DNA from: Armatimonadota bacterium
Lineage (GTDB): Bacteria > Armatimonadota > SYMT01
Length of the DNA stretch: 6,840 nucleotides
Direction: 5' to 3'
NCBI GenBank assembly: GCA_020696885.1
Contig: JAJFMS010000241.1
Coordinates: forward strand, 1 to 6,840
Shown: one piece after another, positions 1 to 6,840 of the stretch
Layout: each line of letters opens with the position of its first letter
Numbering within the stretch: position 1 is the first letter of the stretch
Notes under the pieces: model-generated
Databases searched by the model: none
What the model was told of the DNA's origin: nothing
Seen by the model: the letters and a program-made list of their open reading frames with translations, nothing else
Made by a program: the position numbers and the translations under genes

Positions 1-33
1 TCGAACTTCGTCCCGCCCTTCGTCCGATAGTCT

Positions 34-54
34 CCCCTCCTCTCGGAGGAGGGG
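34..54 (-). terminator. GC-rich hairpin downstream of the isomerase gene, possible terminator
   Basis: Arms CCCCTCCTC (34-42) and GAGGAGGGG (46-54) are perfectly complementary over 9 bp around a 3-nt loop. The hairpin lies 56 bp beyond the stop codon of the minus-strand isomerase gene, where a transcript end would be expected. No T-tract follows on either strand, so it is not a classical intrinsic terminator. The G-rich run continues to position 67, which also fits a dispersed extragenic palindrome. Apart from this hairpin, bases 1-110 hold no gene that I can see. Confidence 0.35.
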
Positions 55-110
55 GCAGGGGGAGGTTCAACCGAGCACGAGGACCACAAACGGGAAGACC
101 CGCGCCTACG

Positions 111-851
111 CTACGCCTCGGCCCACACGTCCCGCACCACCTGCTGGTTGTGCCGCGCTGCGGCGATCGGATCATCACCCGGCCCGGTTTCCAGCACAAC
201 CCAGCCGGCGTATCCCCGCCCCTTCAGCTCGCACAGGCACGCCTTCAGGTCCACGCCTGGGGCATCCAGTGGCAGTTTGTTCAAGTTTTTGGCGTGAACC
301 TGGTAGATCAGGTCGAAGAGATCCCGAATCTCGGCCGCGGGGTCGGCGCCGCGCTTGGCCGAGTTCGCGAAGTCGAAGTAGGACCGGAAGTAGTCTGATC
401 CGACCTGCTCGATGATGGCGCGCGTCTCCGTGGAGTCCAGCGCGTTCTCCCATGCGACCACCACGCCGGCATACTCCGCATCGAATAGGCAGGCCCGGAG
501 GTCGTCCACGAACCGGCGCGCGGCAAGGCTGCCGGCGGTGACCTCGGGATCGAACATCGGCCAGAGGATCCCGCGAACCCCCAGCACGGTCGCATCCCCG
601 ATGGCCTGGGTGAGGCGCGCCCGGGCGGCGCTACGAGCTTCCGCGTCGGCGGCGCCCATGCCCTCACCGCCGCAGATGAGGCTGCACACGCTGTCCGGCC
701 GCTGCCGCTGGGCGGCGCGAAGCAGCTCCAGATCGCCGCCGACCTCGATCTCCACTCCGTCAAAGCCCAACTCCGCAGCAGTGCGGAAAAGCTCGGCTCG
801 AGGCTGGCGGAGCACCCGCTCCATGACCCCTACACGTAGTTCGCCCATCAT
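111..851 (-). CDS. Xylose-isomerase-like TIM-barrel protein (sugar phosphate isomerase/epimerase family)
   Basis: A 246-residue protein of the AP-endonuclease-2/xylose isomerase-like TIM-barrel superfamily. Members are mostly cytosolic metal-dependent sugar or polyol isomerases, epimerases or dehydratases. The fold signature is visible: an early strand-helix with 'LGFDGVEIEV' (28-37), then four candidate metal ligands at strand ends, Glu135 (VVAWEN), Asp160 (YFDFAN), His186 (QVHAKN) and Glu221 (VVLETG). This is the usual E-D-H-E pattern. The length is slightly below the common 250-280. The start is either of two adjacent ATG codons (851 or 848); a GGGAG ribosome site (858-862) lies 6 or 9 bases upstream. 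There is no signal peptide. The gene starts 19 bp after the protease stop, which suggests one transcript, but the pairing does not reveal the substrate. A hydroxypyruvate isomerase, inosose-type or tagatose/psicose epimerase-like activity cannot be separated from sequence alone. Confidence 0.85.
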   Translation of the reverse strand: MMGELRVGVMERVLRQPRAELFRTAAELGFDGVEIEVGGDLELLRAAQRQRPDSVCSLICGGEGMGAADAEARSAARARLTQAIGDATVLGVRGILWPMFDPEVTAGSLAARRFVDDLRACLFDAEYAGVVVAWENALDSTETRAIIEQVGSDYFRSYFDFANSAKRGADPAAEIRDLFDLIYQVHAKNLNKLPLDAPGVDLKACLCELKGRGYAGWVVLETGPGDDPIAAARHNQQVVRDVWAEA

Positions 852-870
852 CCGCGGCTCCCGTCTCGCA

Positions 871-2367
871 TCACTGGAGCTCGATACGGAAGCGGGAACG
901 GTACCGGCTCCCGCGGGTGAACTCCTGCATCCCGTAGAACGGGCTGATGGTGTCCACGTCCAGCTTACCGCCCACCTCGTACTTGCCCGGCAGCAGGAGC
1001 ACCGTGGCCGTCTTGCCCGGCTCGATGGTGACGACGTGCTTCTCGGCGCCGCGGATCAGGATCACCAGGCGGGCGCTCGTGATGTTGGCGATGGTCCACT
1101 CGGAGCGCTCTTCTTTGCTACCGCACGCCTCCGCCACCGCCTCGGGAAACTGCGGCGGATCTTCAGCGCGAAGCTTGTTCAGCTCCGCGTCCACGTCGAT
1201 CGCTGGAACCTTGGTGGGCTCGGTGCCGATCGCCGGCTTGGGAGACGCGGGCTTGTCGGACATCGGCTTCGTGGGCTCTCCCGAAGGCTGGGTATCGGCA
1301 GGCCGCAGCTCCACGGACTTCGGTTCCAGCGGTTTGGGCATCGCCGGCTTCGGCTCGGCCGGCTTCGGCTCGACCGCTTTCCGCTCGACCGCCTTTGGCT
1401 CGGCGGGCTTTGGCTCGACTACTTTTGTCTCGGCCGGCTGGGGTTCCACCGGCTTCGCGCTAACCGGCACGGCGACCGTGGGCTTCGGCTCGACCGGCTT
1501 CGCCGGGGTGCCCGGAGCGCCGGGGGTGTCCAGCGTGCCGGTGCCGGGCGACGGTACGCTCGGCTTGGGCACGGAGACGGGAAGCGGCTGCGCCGGCTCG
1601 ACCGGTTTCACAGGTACAGCGGGAAAGGCCGGACCGGCGGAACGGCCGGTAGGGAACGGCTTCCGGAACGGTGCCGGGAGGACACCGGTCTCCGATAACG
1701 GCTGCACCAGGACCAGGCCCACGGAGGGGGAGACCTGCCGCACCAGCGCCGGGCCCTCGAACCGCACCTGGCTCTGGCCGCCGGGAAGCGGCTCCACACC
1801 CCGCAGCAGCGGGAGCGCGCCGTCGATGGACGCCACGTAGCCCACGCCCTGGGCATCCACGAAGCGGGCCACCACCACGCCCACCACCTCGCCGCGGTCG
1901 TTCACCAGCGGACCGCCGCTGTTCCCGGGGTTGATCACGGTATCGATCTGGAAGACCGGCTCGCCGGCCTCGCGCTCCACGCCGGACACGGTGCCGCGCG
2001 TCACCTTCAGGGTCCGGCCGAGCTCGCCGGTCAGCGGGAAGCCGAACGCCCGGACTTCCTCGCCCAGCTCCACGTTCGGAGCCGGCACCCAGGGCAGCGC
2101 CGGCAGGCCGGAGGCGTCGATCTGGAGCAGCGCCAGGTCCCGCTTCGGGTCCGTGCCCACCACGGCGGCGCGGTATTTCCGCCCACCCAGGGAGACCTCC
2201 ACCCGGCCGGCATCCTTAACTACATGGAAGCAGGTGAGCAGCAGCCCCTCGGAGTGCACCACGAAGGCCGTGCCGGTCGACAACGTCTCCGCCACCGCCG
2301 CCTGCCCCATGAGCAAGACGACGAGAAAGCAGAGCGCCGCGCCCCATCGATAAAACCAGCGTCCCAT
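871..2367 (-). CDS. Exported trypsin-like serine protease with Pro-rich linker and C-terminal beta domain
   Basis: A 498-residue secreted or periplasmic S1C-type (HtrA/DegP-like) protease. Residues 1-26 form a signal peptide (Arg/Trp n-region, hydrophobic 9-20, cleavage after AVA). The catalytic domain spans about 30-190 with His48 (TCFHVV), Asp77 (KRDLALL) and Ser150 (NPGNSGGPL), so the triad is intact. No PDZ domain follows, unlike DegP. Instead residues 246-390 are a low-complexity Pro/Lys/Glu/Val linker with EPKPA-like pentapeptides, similar in composition to the TonB spacer. Residues 391-498 form a compact domain rich in beta-prone stretches (WTIANIT, VTIEPGKTATVLLLPGKY, SPFYGMQEF) that I cannot name. 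The start is supported by AGGAG (2372-2376) 4 bases before the ATG. It heads a probable two-gene operon with the isomerase. I infer an envelope role, with the linker spacing the C-terminal domain from the protease; the target is unknown. Confidence 0.9.
   Translation of the reverse strand: MGRWFYRWGAALCFLVVLLMGQAAVAETLSTGTAFVVHSEGLLLTCFHVVKDAGRVEVSLGGRKYRAAVVGTDPKRDLALLQIDASGLPALPWVPAPNVELGEEVRAFGFPLTGELGRTLKVTRGTVSGVEREAGEPVFQIDTVINPGNSGGPLVNDRGEVVGVVVARFVDAQGVGYVASIDGALPLLRGVEPLPGGQSQVRFEGPALVRQVSPSVGLVLVQPLSETGVLPAPFRKPFPTGRSAGPAFPAVPVKPVEPAQPLPVSVPKPSVPSPGTGTLDTPGAPGTPAKPVEPKPTVAVPVSAKPVEPQPAETKVVEPKPAEPKAVERKAVEPKPAEPKPAMPKPLEPKSVELRPADTQPSGEPTKPMSDKPASPKPAIGTEPTKVPAIDVDAELNKLRAEDPPQFPEAVAEACGSKEERSEWTIANITSARLVILIRGAEKHVVTIEPGKTATVLLLPGKYEVGGKLDVDTISPFYGMQEFTRGSRYRSRFRIELQ
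1300..1503 (-). repeat. Coding repeat: EPKPA-type pentapeptides in the protease linker
   Basis: Residues 289-356 of the protease repeat variants of a five-residue unit (E-P-K-P-A, E-P-K-A-V, E-R-K-A-V, M-P-K-P-L), encoded by degenerate 15-bp units around 'ggcttcggctcggcc' read on the plus strand. Such units often vary in number by slippage. The alternating Pro with Lys/Glu predicts an extended, charged, disordered spacer, as in TonB. On the opposite strand the same DNA gives a spurious Gly-Phe-Gly-Ser pattern that should not be annotated. Confidence 0.8.
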
Positions 2368-2493
2368 GTCGCTCCTACCAACCCGGGGATTCGGACAGCA
2401 ACGCCTTGGTTAGTCGCCGTCCAGAGGTAGTATTCCTCAACTTCCGCTCAATCTGAAGGTGGAGTTTGTCACACCCCATGCGCTGCGCGCGGG

Positions 2494-2548
2494 TGTTGGG
2501 TGTTCAGGTGTTCAGGTGTTCAGGTGTTCAGGTGTTCAGGTGTTCAAG
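2494..2548 (+). repeat. Tandem octamer array, five perfect TGTTCAGG units plus degenerate ends
   Basis: Five consecutive exact copies of TGTTCAGG occupy 2501-2540. They are flanked by a shortened unit TGTTGGG (2494-2500) and a variant TGTTCAAG (2541-2548). The array is in the divergent intergenic region, about 130 bp upstream of the protease start. A mirror array lies at 2671-2702, so transcripts or single strands could fold the two arms together. No function is evident; slippage expansion or a dispersed intergenic repeat family are the simplest explanations. Confidence 0.9.
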
Positions 2549-2563
2549 CGAGTAGGAGATCTG

Positions 2564-2583
2564 GGCCGCACCGGTCTGCGGCC
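2564..2583 (+). repeat. 7-bp stem hairpin within the interval between the octamer arrays
   Basis: GGCCGCA (2564-2570) and TGCGGCC (2577-2583) are exact complements around a 6-base loop CCGGTC. The same 14-base sequence GGCCGCACCGGTCT recurs directly at 2646-2659, followed in both copies by CCGGAATC (2582-2589 and 2660-2667). In the second copy the four bases GCGG are absent, which destroys the 3' arm of the hairpin. The direct repeat suggests an internally duplicated element. Confidence 0.65.
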
Positions 2584-2645
2584 GGAATCTTTCTCTTTCT
2601 CGACTTCCTGGGTTCGGCATTCGGTGGTTGGACCAGGTACCCCGC

Positions 2646-2667
2646 GGCCGCACCGGTCTCCGGAATC
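2646..2667 (+). repeat. Second copy of the direct repeat GGCCGCACCGGTCT…CCGGAATC
   Basis: Bases 2646-2659 are identical to 2564-2577, and bases 2660-2667 match 2582-2589. The copy sits immediately before the inverted octamer array, just as the first copy follows the forward array at a short distance. This makes the whole block 2494-2702 look like one composite repeat unit. Confidence 0.65.
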
Positions 2668-2670
2668 GCC

Positions 2671-2702
2671 CCCCAACACCTGAACACCCGAACACCTGAA
2701 CG
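2671..2702 (-). repeat. Inverted octamer array (CCTGAACA units)
   Basis: Four consecutive units read CCCCAACA, CCTGAACA, CCCGAACA and CCTGAACG on the plus strand. The second is the exact reverse complement of TGTTCAGG and the first corresponds to the TGTTGGG variant at the edge of the forward array. This array is shorter and more diverged than the forward one. Together they give opposed arms around 122 bp of DNA. Confidence 0.85.
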
Positions 2703-2824
2703 CCTTCCCCGGGGATCGGATTCCAACCCGGAATCGTAACACGCGGCAAGGCGGATCACTTTCAGGCACGACGATCTGAGTTCCGGTGGCGCCGCCGGAT
2801 TCTTTCTGAGCGGCCACGCGTGAG

Positions 2825-2862
2825 CCTCGCCCGGCGGCTGGAGGAAGCTCCCCCGGGCGGGG
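2825..2862. other. GC-rich two-tier hairpin in the intergenic region
   Basis: The outer arms CGCCCGG (2828-2834) and CCGGGCG (2853-2859) pair exactly and extend by three more pairs, including one G-T wobble, to 2825/2862. The inner arms GGAG (2840-2843) and CTCC (2848-2851) close a GAAG loop. No T-tract follows in either direction and no known RNA family signature was recognised. It lies about 175 bp upstream of the nrdR promoter. The remaining sequence 2703-3030 holds nothing else that I can support. Confidence 0.4.
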
Positions 2863-3036
2863 TAGACATGGCCGGTATCCGCCCGCTGTAGCCTCGAAAC
2901 TGAACGTCAACTTAATGTTCGGCGAGGCCGCTCCAAGCAAGCAGTCGGAGCAGCGATCGGTTCAAAAATGCGTGAATCAGACACCCTGATCGAACGCGAG
3001 CGGATGTCCGACTGAAGACTGTAGAGAGTTCGCTGG

Positions 3037-3066
3037 TTGAAGGGTCGGCGGATGGCGGTATATAAT
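3037..3066 (+). promoter_or_regulatory. Sigma70-type promoter of nrdR (nrdRJ)
   Basis: A perfect -10 element TATAAT lies at 3061-3066, preceded after an 18-bp spacer by TTGAAG (3037-3042), which matches 4 of 6 positions of the -35 consensus. Initiation would be expected near 3072-3075, inside the first NrdR box. The implied leader before the nrdR start codon is about 160 bases. In such G+C-rich DNA a run like TATATAAT is conspicuous, and its position directly before two operator boxes supports it. Confidence 0.8.
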
Positions 3067-3070
3067 GCCG

Positions 3071-3086
3071 ACACAAGATCTAGTGG
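3071..3086 (+). promoter_or_regulatory. NrdR box 1 (operator)
   Basis: ACACAAGATCTAGTGG agrees with the known NrdR-box consensus acaCwAnATnTwGtgt at every position except the last. It overlaps the expected transcription start, so bound NrdR would block initiation. It forms a pair with box 2 at a start-to-start distance of 31 bp, matching the tandem arrangement known for NrdR operators (boxes separated by 15-16 bp on the same helix face). Confidence 0.9.
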
Positions 3087-3101
3087 CCTCTGGAAAATCC
3101 G

Positions 3102-3117
3102 CTCCAACATGTAGTGC
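3102..3117 (+). promoter_or_regulatory. NrdR box 2 (operator)
   Basis: CTCCAACATGTAGTGC keeps the complete 12-base core CwAnATnTwGtg of the NrdR consensus, while the outer positions (first three bases and the last) deviate. It begins 31 bp after box 1, close to three helical turns, with a 15-bp linker. It is the weaker member and probably depends on cooperative binding of the NrdR oligomer to both boxes. Confidence 0.85.
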
Positions 3118-3231
3118 CGAATTGCCGAACTACTAAATGGGCGCCCGGAGGCCTGGAGATCGACCGCAGCACCCGCCGCGCCGGTCACGCGGGCGATCCA
3201 CTGGAAGGCGCTCGCAGTAAGCCCGCCGGTT

Positions 3232-3768
3232 ATGAAGTGCCCGTACTGTCAGTTCATGGAAGACAAGGTGCTCGACTCCCGCGTGGCGCGGGACGGCGAC
3301 GCGATCAAGCGGCGACGCGAGTGCCTGGGCTGCGGGCGGCGATTCACCACCTTCGAGCACATCGAAGAGCGGCGAGTGCGGGTGGTGAAGAAGGACGGCC
3401 GCCGGGAGCCATTCGACCGGCAGAAGATCCTGCGGGGGCTGGATCTGGCCTGCCGGAAGCGGCCGGTGAGCTCCGAGACGATCGAGCGGGTGGCCGAAGA
3501 GATCGAGCGGACCCTCTACGATCGGGGTGAGCAGGAAGTCCAGGCGACGGTGATCGGGGAGATGATCATCGAAGCGCTGCGGGGGCTGGACCCCGTGGCC
3601 TATGTGAGGTTCGCGTCGGTCTATCGAGACTTTCAGGACCTCACCCAGTTCCAGGAGTTGCTGGAGCTGCTGAAACCGGGCGCCAAAGGGCGCGGCCGGG
3701 CCGGAAGCGGGCGAAGGCCCACCCGGAAAGCAGGAAAGGAAAACGGCGGCGGCGGGCAGGAGCCGTAA
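3232..3768 (+). CDS. nrdR: Transcriptional repressor NrdR
   Basis: A 178-residue nucleotide-sensing repressor of ribonucleotide reductase genes. The N-terminal zinc ribbon has Cys3, Cys6, Cys31 and Cys34 (MKCPYC…RRRECLGCGRRFTTFE), which binds DNA. An ATP-cone follows from about residue 47 to 140 (VVKKDGRREPFDRQKI … AYVRFASVYRDF); in the family it binds ATP/dATP and switches the oligomeric state. The basic, Gly/Arg/Lys-rich tail 152-178 is longer than in many NrdR proteins of about 150-160 residues and looks disordered. The start MKCPYC is canonical, although the Shine-Dalgarno is weak. The gene is preceded by a promoter overlapped by two NrdR boxes, so autorepression is likely. It is followed by nrdJ on the same strand, the usual nrdRJ arrangement of class II reductase loci. 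Confidence 0.97.
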   Translation: MKCPYCQFMEDKVLDSRVARDGDAIKRRRECLGCGRRFTTFEHIEERRVRVVKKDGRREPFDRQKILRGLDLACRKRPVSSETIERVAEEIERTLYDRGEQEVQATVIGEMIIEALRGLDPVAYVRFASVYRDFQDLTQFQELLELLKPGAKGRGRAGSGRRPTRKAGKENGGGGQEP

Positions 3769-3823
3769 CCGGAGAGTCGAACATGTGTTCGATTGTCCTG
3801 GAGATGCGGCCTCAAGCTCGACA

Positions 3824-3839
3824 CCGGGTTGGAATCCGA
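3824..3839 (-). repeat. 16-bp exact inverted copy of an intergenic sequence at 2716-2731
   Basis: CCGGGTTGGAATCCGA here is the exact reverse complement of 2716-2731, which lies just after the inverted octamer array. With two mismatches the match extends to 21 bp (3819-3839 against 2716-2736). Both copies are in non-coding DNA around nrdR. The 2716 copy is itself part of a small hairpin (GATTCC 2719-2724, GGAATC 2730-2735). It resembles a tRNA T-arm only superficially; no tRNA surrounds it. Confidence 0.7.
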
Positions 3840-4069
3840 AGGCCAGCGGACAGATACGCACCAGCGAGCTGGACGGGGCGCCGCGGATGGACGAGCCCGG
3901 CAGCGGGGCGTGTCAATTCAGGTCTGCTTTGAATAGGTGGTTTGGTAGGAGGGGTAACCTCGCTGTAGCGTGAGCCGGCGCACCATTGCCGCCGGAGCCG
4001 GACGGAAGCCGGGGACCCACAGGATTTGAAGAACGCGCCGCAAAGCGCGACATCGCGAGTGCTACGAAA

Positions 4070-4075
4070 AGAGGA
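4070..4075 (+). promoter_or_regulatory. Ribosome binding site deciding the nrdJ start
   Basis: AGAGGA ends 9 bases before ATG 4085. This favours that ATG over the in-frame TTG at 3986, which would add 33 residues unlike the family and has no comparable site at proper distance. Another ATG at 4075 overlaps the site and is out of frame. Confidence 0.7.
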
Positions 4076-4084
4076 TGGCAGAGA

Positions 4085-6805
<2,721 letters not shown>

Positions 6806-6840
6806 TCTCCAGGCGGGGTTTCACCGCGGCGTACCCGTAT

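Larger units (their letters stand above)
3769..4084 (+). other. nrdR-nrdJ intergenic leader, 316 bp, unexplained
   Basis: This gap is long for an operon of two functionally linked genes. A 6-bp hairpin directly follows nrdR (TCGAAC 3777-3782, loop ATGT, GTTCGA 3787-3792), without a T-tract. Further on are GAGG/CCTC arms (3949-3952 and 3958-3961), a perfect AGGAGG (3947-3952) with no start codon at proper distance, and a run of CCGG-containing arms at 3974-4013. The segment GAAGCCGGGGACCCAC (4005-4020) recalls part of c-di-AMP (ydaO-type) riboswitches, but the rest of that family's conserved core was not found. No cobalamin-riboswitch B12 box or NrdR box was found. It may hold a second promoter or an RNA leader for nrdJ. 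Confidence 0.5.

Noticed and set aside
412..1698. Long plus-strand open frame of 428 codons spanning both minus-strand genes
   Set aside because: Arg/Ala/Ser-rich low-complexity translation with no recognisable domain; typical antisense frame of G+C-rich genes.
947..1840. Plus-strand reading frame of 297 codons with GFGSAGFGST-like repeats, resembling a pentapeptide or surface-repeat protein
   Set aside because: It is the antisense of the EPKPA repeats of the protease, whose signal peptide, catalytic triad and ribosome site are convincing on the minus strand.
2494..2702. CRISPR array
   Set aside because: The units are 8 bp, directly adjoining and without spacers, and there are no cas genes.
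2536..2940. Minus-strand frame of 134 codons across the octamer region
   Set aside because: It reads through tandem repeats and hairpins, has no domain or ribosome site, and overlapping frames are equally open.
3819..3840. tRNA T-arm (GGGTTGGAATCC)
   Set aside because: The loop lacks the C of TTCGAAT, and no acceptor, D or anticodon stems can be placed upstream.
3785..3973. 62-codon frame between nrdR and nrdJ
   Set aside because: No ribosome binding site at proper distance, no recognisable similarity, and composition like random G+C-rich sequence.
4005..4020. c-di-AMP (ydaO-type) riboswitch
   Set aside because: Only the GGGGACCCA-like piece is seen; the other conserved segments are missing or in the wrong order, so it is kept only as a question in the findings.
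3986..4084. Upstream TTG start for nrdJ adding 33 residues
   Set aside because: The added residues do not resemble the family, and AGAGGA is well placed for ATG 4085.
3769..4084. Cobalamin riboswitch upstream of nrdJ
   Set aside because: No B12 box (AGYCAGGAGACCTGCC-like) and no CCCGCxACTGT-like core could be found on the plus strand.

Overview
GC-rich bacterial DNA (about two thirds G+C by eye) with compact coding regions and one long divergent intergenic region. The lineage cannot be fixed from this window. The long actinobacterial-type class II ribonucleotide reductase, the high G+C content and the G/C-rich extragenic hairpins would suit Armatimonadota, Gemmatimonadota, Deinococcota or Actinomycetota, among others; this is an inference only.

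Left part (1-2367, minus strand). Two genes lie 19 bp apart and are read leftwards, so they probably form an operon. The first is an exported trypsin-like (HtrA/DegP-type S1C) serine protease with a signal peptide, a complete His48/Asp77/Ser150 triad, a long TonB-like Pro/Lys/Glu linker and an unnamed beta-rich C-terminal domain. The second is a small xylose-isomerase-like TIM-barrel protein (sugar phosphate isomerase/epimerase family). A 9-bp hairpin at 34-54 lies downstream of it.

Middle (2368-3231). This divergent intergenic region has no credible gene. It holds an array of the octamer TGTTCAGG, a stretch of about 120 bp containing a 14-bp direct repeat, and then the same octamer array in the opposite orientation. 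A GC-rich two-tier hairpin follows. At the right end is a sigma70-type promoter (TTGAAG, 18 bp, TATAAT). Two NrdR boxes 31 bp apart start to start (3071-3086 and 3102-3117) sit on its presumed start site.

Right part (3232-6805, plus strand). nrdR encodes the zinc-ribbon/ATP-cone repressor of ribonucleotide reductase genes. It is followed, after a 316-bp gap, by nrdJ, an adenosylcobalamin-dependent class II ribonucleotide reductase. The layout implies a self-regulating circuit: NrdR senses dATP/ATP, binds the two boxes and represses its own promoter, and probably nrdJ by read-through.

The main oddity is in nrdJ. The finger-loop, thiyl-radical and redox cysteines and the C-terminal cysteine tail are all present. 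However, the conserved stretch that normally follows the 'GHV(K/R)' motif (the segment with SGAISKTVN and the WKLGLKA..YRDG motif, part of the catalytic barrel) appears to be missing in frame after residue 670. The other points of interest are the opposed octamer arrays, a 16-bp exact inverted repeat shared by the two intergenic regions, and the unexplained long nrdR-nrdJ gap.
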